Origin: Symbiodinium natans | Lineage: Eukaryota; Sar; Dinophyceae; Suessiales; Symbiodiniaceae | Direction of reading: 5' to 3' | Length of the DNA: 64,000 bases | NCBI GenBank assembly: GCA_905221605.1 | Contig: CAJNDS010002301.1 | Coordinates: forward strand, 1,365,692-1,429,691 | Shown here: positions 9,655-21,100 of the stretch, piece after piece | Layout of the letters: every line of letters starts with the position of its first letter | Numbering within the stretch: the first letter of the stretch is position 1 | The notes under the pieces: generated by a model | What the model was told of the DNA's origin: nothing | What the model saw: the letters and a program-made list of their open reading frames with translations, nothing else | Database searches by the model: none | Position numbers and translations under genes: made by a program

Positions 9655-9868
9655 AGGGTTTAGGGTTTGGGGTTTGGGGTTTTGGGGTTTAGGGTTTGGG
9701 GTTTGGGGTTTAGGGGTTTGGGGTTTGGGGTTTTGGGGTTTAGGGTTTGGGGTTTGGGGTTTAGGGGTTTGGGGTTTGGGGTTTTGGGGTTTAGGGTTTG
9801 GGGTTTGGGGTTTAGGGGTTTGGGGTTTGGGGTTTTGGGGTTTAGGGCCTCTAGGGTTCAGGGTTTAG
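9655..9868 (+). repeat. 51-bp G-rich minisatellite of TTTGGGG/TTTTGGGG/TTTAGGG
   Basis: A higher-order unit of about 51 bp (seven short repeats of 7, 7, 8, 7, 7, 7 and 8 bp) is repeated nearly perfectly. Because 51 is divisible by three, the frames stay open and give WGLGF-type peptides, which are artefacts. Degenerate TTTAGGG continues to about 10080. Confidence 0.85.
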
Positions 9869-10601
9869 GGTTTGGGGTTTAGGGTTTAGGGTTAGGGCCT
9901 TTAGGGTTTAGGGTTTAGGATTTGGGGTTTGGGGTTTAGGGTTAGGGGCCTTTAGGGTTTAGGGTTTAGGATTTGGGGTTTAGGGTTTAGGGTTGAGGGT
10001 TTAAGGTTTACGATTTGAGGTTTAGGGTTTAGGGCTTAGGCCTTCGTATTTGGGGTTTTAGGGTTTAGGGTTTAGGCCCTATGGGGAACTTAGGTTTCAG
10101 ACTGGAGGAGAGGGTTCATGGGTGTGGATGATGGCTCAGAGGCGTTTTGTGGCTTGTAGGGTTTGCGGGGCTTGTAGGGTTCAGGTTTGTTTAGGATTGC
10201 ATTGGGTATTTGGGGCTTATATCACCAGGCTTATAGGGTTTAGGGTTTAGGGTTTAGGGTTTGGGGTGATGCCGATGTTCCCGAGAGGCCAGGTCGCCGT
10301 GTTAGTGGTGTCGAGGGAGCATCTCCCTGATCGCCGGGATGTTCGGGGCAGAAGACATCTTAACCCGAAGACTTGAACCCAAACATATGCAGCGAAGAAC
10401 CACAAACAGACAAATACCTGCACAGCATCTGTGTATGTGTGTATGTATATATATATATATATGCATACATGTGTGTATATGCATATGTTCATATGTATAT
10501 TCTTGTCCCTTACTTCTTTGTGCAGAATGCAAATCCATCGAAACTTCCCTAAACCCTAAACCCTAAACCCGAAACTTCCCAGAGCCTACAGAGCCTAGCA
10601 G

Positions 10602-10671
10602 AAGGACCAGGACGCCTTCAAAGAGAAAGCGCGGCGTGCGCTTCTGAAGCCGCAGTACAACGTGCTCCTTG
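10602..10671 (+). CDS. exon-like island, probable N-terminal region of channel gene
   Basis: CTAGCAG acceptor, frame KDQDAFKEKARRALLKPQYN then VLL, and a GGTACC donor. CCCTAAA lies upstream, and TTTAGGG arrays start 12 bp downstream. Confidence 0.55.
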
Positions 10672-12049
10672 GTACCTCCTGAGGGTTTAGGGTTTTGAGT
10701 TTAGGGTTTAGGGTTTAGGGTTTTTGGGTTTAGGGTTTAGGGTTTAGGGTCTTGGGCTAGGGTTTACATCAAAGCACCTTGAAAATCCCACAACCACATG
10801 AATCCCAAAGGGATGCACCTCGCCCCACACCCAGGAGAGACACTGAGAGTAGAACACCCTGCGCTGCACCCCATATGATGTGGGGGTCGGAATAATTACT
10901 AATCGTATTCTCTTAGGGTCCCTTGATTATTATGCTATAATAACCCTCCCCAAAACCCTAGTCTAATTATTCAGGCCGCTATATTGGGCTCTTGGGTTTT
11001 GTATCCTGATTAGTGCGGCCCCCGAGAAAACAAAATCCGAAAATTATACAGCGGGGTCTATTTGAGGAGGTACCGCGGAATTGTGAAAACATCGGGCGAG
11101 GCAAAATTTCGGCGAGGCCGTTGAATAGAGTTGTTGTCTAGAAATCGCTTCTGAACTGAGCCTGAGAGACCACAAGATCTGAGCCTGAGCAAAGGTTTAA
11201 AGCTTGAATCTAACCCGAATACCTAAACCCTAAACCCTAAACCCAGTCTGAGACCAAAGATGAGCTCCTTTGAATGAAGCTTCTGAGCTCCTTCTGAAGC
11301 CTTCAGGGCCTTCTGAGTCGCCCCCCCCCCCCCCCCCCCCCCACTAACAGGATCCATCTGTTGAGGGGGGGAGGGGGAAAACAAGGGTAGGCCCCCCAAC
11401 AGTCCCTAGTCAGCATCACAAGCAACAGTGTTGGGGAGTTCCAGGGTCCCTGTGCACCCTCTTTTCTTAACCACTATCTACCCTGTAAACCCCAAGGGCC
11501 CATAACCCTAAACCCTAAACCCTAAGCCCTAAGCCCTAAGCCCTAAACCCTAAACCCTAAACCCTAACCCCAACTCCGTCAGATCCCTTCAAGGAAAGTA
11601 AGGGGCCATATTCCGGGACCATATACCTTCACTTTTGTAACTGAAATCACTTCAACCGTCAATCTTGGCTCCTTCGTTCTGGCAAGGGCAAATCCAAGCT
11701 GAGCTGGCAGAAAGCCGCCGTGGGCACAATCATGCGATCCCAGTCTAGGACCCGGAGTGGGCTCCTCTTTCCTTTTTTTTGGGGGGATAAGGAATATGGG
11801 GTTTCCGAAATTCGGGGTACCTTCTTCGGGTCCTGTCTAACTAAAAGGGAATCCTACTATTTGGGGTGTCTGTTTTAGGGGTCCCCAATTTTTCGTAAAC
11901 TTCCATACTCCCTAGTCCGCCGACCCCGGCCAGGCAGTCTCCGGTCAAATAGACCGACCAAAATGTACGGCTCAGACTCCCTGACCCTCAACCCTGAACC
12001 CTAGTCCCTAAACCTTAAACCCTAAACCCTAAACCCTAGAGCCAGCAAG
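10672..12049. other. long intron with telomere-like runs and inverted elements
   Basis: Begins GTACCT with TTTAGGG units at about 10682-10760 and ends with CCCTAAA units before the S1 exon. It holds a family-3 element (about 10880-10983), a poly-C run (11322-11342), a CCCTAAA/CCCTAAG run (11504-11570) and a family-8 element (about 11797-11890). No convincing exon was seen. Confidence 0.5.
10880..10983. mobile_element. family-3 inverted-repeat element
   Basis: Starts GGGGTCGGAATAATTAC, carries the shared core TCTTAGGGTCCCTTGATTAT, and ends TAATTATTCAGGCC. Related copies are 13806-13890, 23036-23142 (reverse orientation), 25425-25492, 42059-42160 and 57069-57236. The terminal repeats are imperfect. 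Confidence 0.6.
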
Positions 12050-12128
12050 GTTGGACTACTACCACACCACAGGCATCTGCCAAAGAATCGCACGAAGCAT
12101 GTGGTTCGACAACTTGACCGTTGCCATC
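12050..12128 (+). CDS. channel exon: pre-S1 and start of S1
   Basis: Acceptor GCAAG, frame LDYYHTTGICQRIARSMWFD then NLTVAI, donor GTAGGG. The FDNLT..I stretch is the usual start of S1. It ends in phase 0 and joins the next exon at 12702 without a break in the S1 motif. Confidence 0.75.
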
Positions 12129-15100
12129 GTAGGGTTGAGCCTTGGATCTGATATTCCGGGATTCAGTGTAAGACCCAGAGTAGTCCCTTATGCTCCATTT
12201 TTTGAGGGTTTAGGGTTTATAAGGTTTAGGGTTTAGGGCTAGGACCCAGATTAGGCCCCTATTCCCTTTTTTTAGGGTTTAAGTTCCCGTATAAGGCCCT
12301 TTAAACCGCAAAGGTCGCCCCTTCTCTTCCTAGGTTACTCTCGGTCGGGTCTAGTCAACGTCAGATTCTGGTTTCGGCAAAGAGCGTAGTGGTTTTGGGA
12401 TGACAGGCTTCCCTTAACCTTGTATGAAACCCTACTACATCCTCCCAAACCCTTTTGAAACCCTGTTGAACCCGATTAAACCCTCTTAAACCCCATGGAC
12501 GCCTCCCAAACCCTCTAGAACCTCTAGTAAATCCAATGAAAGCCTTACCCTGACAAATTGCTTAAGAACCCCCCCCCCTCCCAAAAAAAAGTAAAAACAA
12601 AACATGCTCTTCCTGATAAACGGGTAATATAGGCTTAGGGATTATTGTTTTACTTTTTTATTTTTTTTTGGGGGGGGCCTCTTAAGCAAATAGTAGCTGA
12701 GCTCAGGAATGCGATTTGGATCTCGATTGACATCGACTACAATCAAAGCATCCTCCTCATGGAGGCAGCCACCCAGCTGCAGCCTCTCAAGAAAAGGCCC
12801 TTTGTGCGGTTGAGAGCTTGTTGTGATAACGACCCTTTTTTTCCACAATAGCGCCCAGTTGCTCGGCTGTTTTTTTTCATATTTTTTCAAGAGGGGCTCC
12901 AGTAACCTATATAGGGGAAATCAGCTACCACATTTGTTAAACAGTTCTCCCGTGGCGCAAAGCACGGTTCTGCCTTTGCAGTCGCCCGTTGAATAGCTAC
13001 CTGCAACAGGAGTAGCCCTCCTTCTGTGCGAAACGGCTATGACATTGCCCCCAAACCCTAGGCCCTAGACCCTAAACCCTAAACCCTAAACCCTAAACCC
13101 TAAACCCTAAACCCTAAACCCTAAACCCTAAACTCCTCGCTTGCCTGTTTCACCTGAGGACGCGATCTTCCAAGTGGTCGAGAATACCTTCTGCACATAC
13201 TTCTTCTTTGAAATCTCCATTCGCCCCCTGGTCTCAGAACCCTAAACCCTAAACCCTAAACCCTAAACCCTAAACCCTAAACCCTAAACTCTAAACCCTA
13301 AACCCTAAACCCTAAACCCTAAACCCTAGACCTAAACCCTAAACTCTCCGTTTTGCGTGTTCAGGATCACGGAATAGCAGTCTCCAGCCAGATGCGCGAA
13401 GCACGTTTGTGAAGATTTACCCCCCCCCCCCCCCCCCCTGTAGATGAAATGCCCTGTTTTGGTGGGAGGGCACCATCAGTTCTTTCCATGTTCCTGTGAT
13501 GGCAACGGGTCTTTCTGTCGAGCTGTTCGCGCTTGCATCGCCATTTGATACAAGCTTCAGAACTCGAATGAAAGGCAGGCAAGGTTCGGACAGCAGGCGG
13601 TGAAAAATGGCCAGATCTGCCGGCTAAGCTTGACAAGCTTGACCATGTTGTGTCGATACTACAAGCCCACACTTGCTCTCTCCGTCTGGAGACGCGTGAA
13701 CGGGAGACCCTGTGCCTTGCACGCCTATCGGAGCGCAATGAGCCTTAGGAGCCGAACTTGAGACTAAAGCCTACTAAAACAACCCCAAACCCTAAAGCCT
13801 GTAATGGAGGGGTCGGAATAATCACGAATACTATTCCCTTATGGTCCCTTTATAAATATTATGCTACAATAACCCCCCCCCCCCCAAACAAAAAAGAACA
13901 AAAACAACTAAAACCTGTACCCCGAAAGCCATGCTAGGCGCGGTGGCCCCTCCTTGAGCCTCCGCGACCTTGAACTCTGACAGTCCGGCAGACCTCTAAG
14001 AACCTAGGTCCTGAGCCCGCGAACACTTACAAGCGCCACAAGGAGGAAGCGAGCTAACCTCAAACCCTAAACCCTAAACCCTAAACCCTAAACCCTAAGC
14101 CCTAATCGGAAGGTTTTGGTGCCTTCGCGAAGAAACGCCAAGCCTTCCTGGACCCGTGGTTCCTTTTCGACCTGTTGACCCTTGTCCTTCAAAGCTTAGG
14201 GTTTAGGGTTCAGGTTTTAGGGTTTAGGGTTTAGGGCTGAGGTGCTTTTAGGGCTTTGATGGCTTCAGGGACTTTTCGGGTTTGTTTTTTTGTTTTTGGG
14301 TTTAGGGCCTTTCAGGTTTCGGTGGTTTTTTGGGGTTTGGGGGTTAGTTTTTTTTTTTGGCAAGCTTTCAGCATGGCTTGGGGTTTTGGGTTTGGAGGGG
14401 TTTTAGGCGTCGTCCGCAGGGCTTATAAGGTTTAGGGCTCTGACTTTGAGTTCGGGTCGCTTGCATCGTTGCAAAGGCACTGTAGCGTCCAAGCAGGAAA
14501 GTGCCAGCCAACGGTGGGTTGAGCCTGTCGCAACTAGATCTTGTTGCCCATGCAAGCGCATTCGAGGCATTTCGGGCTTTAGGGGGTTGGGTTTTTGATG
14601 CCCTCCACCCTCCACCCACAACCCTCGACCCTAAACCCTAAACCCTAAACCCTAAACCCTAAACCCTAAACCCTAAACCCTAAACCCTAAACCCTAAACC
14701 CTAAACCCTAAACCCTAAACCCGACACGCCCGGAGGCTGGTTACCAACATGGTGGCAGAGACCTGGCTGGTGCCAATCGTCATTGCAATTGTGGGCTCCG
14801 GCGCCGACGTGTCTGATCTCAAGGAATATCTTCGGGTTTAGGGTTGGGCTTTAGAGTTTAGGGTTTAGTGCTCGAGGTTTGGGGTTTAGGGTTCGGGGTT
14901 TAGGGTTTAGGGTTGGGGGTTGAGGGTGTAGGGTTCGGGGCTGATGGGCTTAGTGCAACACGAGAAGACCCCATGGATCCTTGGCCCTGAACGGTGTAGG
15001 GCCTAGGGTTTAGGCGTGCAGGGTTTGGACCCTTCTGTTGCGCAGCTGACGATGTTGTTTTAGGCTTAGGAGCTGTGGCTGCCTGTGATTCTAAGGGAAG

Positions 15101-18100
15101 TTACATGGCCCCTGAATATGGTCCCTTCCTTCTTTAAAGGGGTTCTGAAGTAGGGGCCCTTGACCCGAAGAATGGTTCGGGGGCAGTTTAGGCATTACAG
15201 GATCGGGGTTGTAGGATTTAGGTTTCGGATTTAGGGTTTAGGGCTGATCGGCTCAGGGATGCTGGCTCACAGGATTGCTGTCCAGGTTCTTCGCTACCTT
15301 GTGAAGCACAGTCGCTTGGGTGTCGTTGATTTACATGTTGGGCCCTTTGCGGGGTGAGCGGTCTCTATTTCGGTCCATTCCTTACAGCTTAGGGCATTCA
15401 AAACGCTTAAGCTCTAGCCTATCCTAAACCCTGAACCCTTCCCCTCCTCCCACCTCAAGTACATCCAGTGCGAGTCTGTCTCGGAGTTAAGGTGTTGAAC
15501 GTGTCCTTCTTGCGGATGATGAGCACCTTGGCCTCGCTCCCTAAACCCTAAACCCTAAACCGTTGGGGGTTACGGGGTTTACGGCTGATTCGGTCGGTCT
15601 GGCGGTTCTACATATTGCTTAGGGGGCTCATACACTCGGACCCAGAAAAGGCCCTGATTCATTGTTTGGGGGGGTTTTGGTCCCCTTCGAAGCCCCTTAA
15701 AACCCAAAAGGGCGCCGGGTTTAGGGTTTAGGGTTTAGGGCTCATTCCTAGACACTCTTGCTTCGAGTAGAGTTTGGAGGGCTGAAAGGGTTCAGAGACC
15801 CCATGCCCCACACGTTCATGCTACTTCCAGTTGGGGTTCTTGGGGTCCCCTGCCAGCCTATATAGTTGGGTTTAGGGTTTACGGTTTAGGGGTTTAGGGG
15901 TTCAGGGGTTGGTTTAGGGGTTTAGGGGTTTAGGGGTTTAGGGGTTTAGGGTTTAGGGTTTAGGGTTTAGGGTTTAGGGTTTAGGGTTTAGGGTTTAGGG
16001 TTTAGGGTTTAGGGTTTAGGGTTTAGGGTCCAACTCTGCGGCCTCTCTTTCAAGGAATGGTCAAGCTCCTGCGGCTGTCGCGAGTGACGAGGCTGGGGAC
16101 CCGGCTCCGAGTATGGATGCCAATCGACCCGTTAAGAATAGCATAGATCGCAACATATGGCTAGCGTTCATAAGGTTACTTCTATACATACATATATATA
16201 TATACATGTATGTATATATATATATATATATAATTATATGTGTATATATATATATATATGTAAACATGTATATCTGTAGAATAGGTCATGCACATGTTTG
16301 TTTTTTGGTTTTTGTTCTTGTTTTTGTTTTTGGGTGGGTTTCACTGTCACAAAGATCTCCAAGAACTAGGCTAGCTTAGATTCCCTCTATCGATGCTCTG
16401 CAGCCTGCTTCCCATAGTCACCCTAGGGTTTCGGGTTTAGGATTTCGGGTTTAGGGTTTAGGGGTGTCCTGTCTTGCCAGGAAGGTGTTGTGCTCGAATT
16501 CCCAGCTGTTGCTATTAGCGGGTTGGTCAAGGTTTTCGGAGCATTGTCGCCCAACCCCGAAGCCCCGAACCCTAGCCACCCCCCCCCCCCCAAAACAAAA
16601 AACAAAAAAAAGCTTTAAACTCTAGTTCCCTCTGAGCCCCAAGCCGGAGCCACACATGTTAATCTGGGTTTTGCGGCTTTCGAAGCCCAGCTAGGGTTTA
16701 GGCTTCTTAGGCTTCAGAGATGAGGGTCCTGAAATGACATGCTTTTTTACGGCTTGTACAGCCTTTAGTTGTGGGCTTTTGGCTATCATCATAGGAACTT
16801 GGAGGGTCCACGTGAGGGGTTCGGGGTTTAGGGTTTAGGGTTAGGGTTTAGGGTTTAGGGTTTAGGGTCTAGGGTTTGGGGTTTAGGGTTTACGTGGTTT
16901 CCCTAAACCCTAAACCCTTATTGCAGGGCTTCAAAAAGAAATCTAACCATGCACTGCAGCTGCCTACTTAAGGTGTCGGACGGCACTTTGCATCATACCG
17001 CAGATGTGATTTCACCACTGGGGCGGGGCATTTTTCAGGGCCCCAGGGTGGAGACCCGTCCGGACAAGGCGACTGATTTCAAATCACGCATTGGATGTTG
17101 CTGCTAGGTTCACAGTCCACACGTTTTTTTCCCGGAACTGAAGCTAGGGTTAAGGAGGTTTGGGGTTTGGGGTTTGGGGTTTAGGGTTTAGGGTTTTAAG
17201 GACCAGGATGTGGCTTAAGAGGTTCATCCGAGCAGTTCCCGAGCTCATCATCATCGTGAAGGCTGATGTGCTGGATTTGTCACCTACTAACTCTAGGTAG
17301 GACCTTGAGACACATATGCGAATACATATACAAACACATTTAAGCATGCATACATACATACGTACATACATACATGCATGTACACTCTGATAGTTTATAT
17401 ATATATATATATATACATACATACACACATATTCTTTTACATGTAGACCGTATGTACATATATATATATGGATGCATTCATGTGTGTATTGATTCCGTAT
17501 GTGGCTTGAAAACGGGGAAAAATGCATCAGATTTGAGGCATTCGCAGGCTCCCTTGCCCCTCTGGAGGGTGTAGGGTTTCGGGTTTAGGGTTTGGGGTTT
17601 CGGTTTCAGGGTCTGGGGTCTAGGGTTTGGGGTCGAAGGTTTAAGGTTTGGGGTTTGGGGTTTGAGGCGCATGGTTGAGAGCTGCGTTCCACTCCTGGTC
17701 TGAAAGCAGTGCCTATCTGATAATTTGCACGGAATACTTAGGGACCATATGGAAGTTCTCTTGGCAACGACTTAAGCCCTTGTGTTCGATTTGAGAAAGA
17801 CGTGCTCTTAGCTCATGTTGCCATGTTTTGCTTGGCCGCCGGCTTGAAGTTTTATACCCTATGCCCTAAACCCTAAACCCTAAACCCTAAACCCTAAACC
17901 CTAAACCCTAAACCCTAAACCCTAAGGCTCTGGGGGTTTTCGCGTTTTAGGGGTTAGGCTGGGGTTTGGGGTTTGGGGTTTGGGGTTGCAGACCCCGGCA
18001 TCCACCAACGTCACGTAGAGGAATCAAGAGGACCACGTCTAGTTGAGCAGTTCTGCAGGTTAGGGTTGAGGGTCTCTCCCGATGATCGTCCCCCTTGGGC

Positions 18101-21100
18101 CTTCTGAGGCGTTCCTGGATTCCTTCTCTTGAAATTTTCGGGGACCCCACGAAGGGACCATCATGTTTAGAGAAGTACCTCTTGGGTACTGGGGCTTGTC
18201 TCATCATGCGGGTTGTGCTTACAAGGTTTATCGGGCTTATAGGGTTTAGGAAGAGGACCTTTCCATGCAAAAGAATCCTCTCCGAGATCCAGGAATCAAG
18301 TCAGATCTGTGACAGTCACCTTCCCTGCGAGTGCTATGCTGATTACCTAGTGTGCCTTCTGTGCATGCATGACGCCGAGAAGAGGGCTCCCTGACCTGTG
18401 GAAAGCAGAAGCTCAGAACCTGAAATCCATGATCCCGAGCAACAAAGCCACCACCTTATCCACACCTTCTTGGTTCAGGGTACTTATAACCCCAATTACA
18501 ACTTTACCTATAAGCCCCCTAAGTCCCCTAAGTAGGTCAATTTGTAGACGGATAATTCAGGGAATGAGTACCCAAGAACCTCCAAGTTGTCCTTGGCAGG
18601 CCATGGGTTTCGCCGCACGGTCGGTGATGGTGTTCTTCTTCGTTTGGTTGGCCCGGTCCACAGAGACGATACCCAACAAAGAACAGACATGCTACAGCAG
18701 AGATGGGTTTAGGGTTTAGGGTTTAGGGTTTAGAGTTTAGGGTTTAGGTACTCAGAAAGCTTGCAGGGATGTGGAATGGTGCCAGTTGCAGAGGATAGGC
18801 CAGCTCGCTCTTCGACCAAGGTCATCATTTACGTCTACGCCGTGGTACTTCGACAAGCGACAGATGGATCAGAGGCGGCAAGCCTGTCTAAACCCTAAAC
18901 CCTAAACCCTAAACCCTATAGATTTTCATCCTCGCCCCTAAACCCTAAACATCATAGCGCAAGGGAGCGAACTTCGCCCATGCGCTTGGCCTGGAGCGCT
19001 TGTCCTCGAACTTCACCGGTCTTTCTCTCCCCCCCGGGCATGTGGAAAGCCATTTTAGGGTTTAGGGTTTAGGGTTTAGGATTTAGGGTTTAGGGTTCAG
19101 AGGCTTTGCGAAACCATGATGAACATCATACTAACACTCGTCGCAGGGAGAGAGAATTCGTCTGTCTCTGTAGCTGTCGTAGTGGATGTTCTTCGTTGTG
19201 AAGGAACCATAAGGCAGGTCCCCTTTGCAGTATGTAAGCATTCTCCTTGTCAAGGGGCGTTTATCCCACGGCCGATCTCCAAAGGACCTTTCCCCAAAAA
19301 GAAACAAAGGATATCAAAATGAGGTGAGAATGCTCCCTCAACCCTAATCCCTAAACCGCTGAACGTAGTTGAGCCCTTGTGTTTTCATTGCCTACGTCGC
19401 TGATGTCGATCATCCCAACTGTGCGGACCCTTGGAACCAAAGCCTTCTAGGTTTTGGGGAGCATCGGAGAAAAACCTTATAAACCCTAAAACCCGAAAAC
19501 CCTAAACCCCTAAAACCCTAAAACCCTAAAACCCTAAAACCCTAAAACCCTAAAACCCTAAAACCCTAAAACCCTAAAACCCTAAACCCCCTAAAACCCC
19601 CTAAACCCCCAAAACCTGTGGCGAGGTGGGGGACTTGCTCTTCCCAACGGTTCCCGACGCGATGCCACTTTGAAGCACTTCTTAGCGTTTAGAGTTGGGT
19701 TTAGGGTTTAGGGTTTAGGGTTTAGGGTTTAGGGTTTAGGGTTTAGGGTTTAGGGTTTAGGGTTTAGGGTTTAGGGTTTAGGGTTTAGGGTTTAGGGTTT
19801 AGGGTGGAGTCCCCCGAAAGCCTCTAATCTCTTCCAAGCCCCTGAAGACCCCTAAAACTTGAGCCCTAAACCCTAAACCCTGACGCCGAAGACCTTCGGG
19901 TGTCTTGGGATCCTTTCTGGTGTTTGAGCGAGTTGTTGTGTGTGGCTTAGGGTTTAGGGTTTAGGGTTTAGGGTTTAGGGTTTAGGGTTTAGGGTCTAGG
20001 GTTTAGGGTTTAGGGTTTGGGGTCTAGCCTGGTTGCATCCGCAGCTCCCCGGAATTCATGAAATCGGAAGCATTTACCCACTCTACAGCCGGGCGAGACC
20101 CCTGCAGCCCTAAAGCCAATCCGGCCTCCTAAATCGCCCCCACGGGAGCCGAGGAATGGAAACCTAACTCTTTCCCGCAACCTCACCAAAGCCCCGTCCA
20201 CCCTAAACCATATGCCCTAAACCCTATAAACCCTATAAACCCTATAAACCCTCTAAGCCCTATAAACCCTATAACCCCTAAACCTAAACCCTAAACCCTA
20301 ATGCCTAAACCCGAACAAGGAACTCCCTTCTTCTGGATGGGCTCCTGGCGGACTACTCCCCCTTCATGAAGTCCCTGGGTTCGGCGGGCGCGCTCCTGCC
20401 ACCCGGCGTGCCAGAGCTTAGGGTTTAGGGTTTAGGGTCGGGATTAGGGTTTAGGGTTTAGGGTTTGGGGTTTGGGGTTTAGGGTTTGGGGTTTAGGGTT
20501 TAGGGTTTAGGGTTGGGGGAGTTCATGGCTTCAGGGCCAAAGGGTGAGGACTTCTTGTGGCGTGCAAAGCCCTACACTCTGAACGTGATAATCTAATACC
20601 AACGTTTCGGGTTTAGTGTTTTGGAGGATAAAACCCTAAGCCCCCATAGACCCTAAGCCAATGCGGAACCGTGAGGTACATAGTGGGCCTGACCTACATT
20701 CTTCTGGTCGCCGTCACCGTGATGTACATGCTGGTGGGCTGCTGGGCCGCTGAAAGTTTAGCAAGGCCCTGAGTTCGTGTATCGATTATCGTAGATATAT
20801 ACATACAACAACGTTCAGTACAGAGTATTTCGGATAATTTATCTATACATATATATATATATATATAATAGACATATACAGGGTTTATGGGGTGCCGGGG
20901 GGGGGGGGGGGGGAGTGGGTTTGGGCTTATGCTTTAGAATCTTGGGCGAGCATGCACAATTCATGAGATGGTAGTGGCATGCACCTTGGCCTCTCCCACT
21001 TGGTGAGTCGTGTGTAACAGGCCTCTCTGTCATGAATGGAATCCCAGCACTTCCTTCTCTCAACCCAAGGCCAACCCCAAGCGCGATACGCGAAACACAT

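Noticed and set aside
9617-9882. Open frames rich in WGLGF / GFRV in G-rich repeats
   Set aside because: They are translations of TTTGGGG/TTTAGGG repeats whose period is a multiple of three; no unique sequence supports a protein.
13367-13738. 123-codon minus-strand frame
   Set aside because: Arginine-rich and crossing poly-C, inside a channel intron, with no sign of a start or homologous motif.
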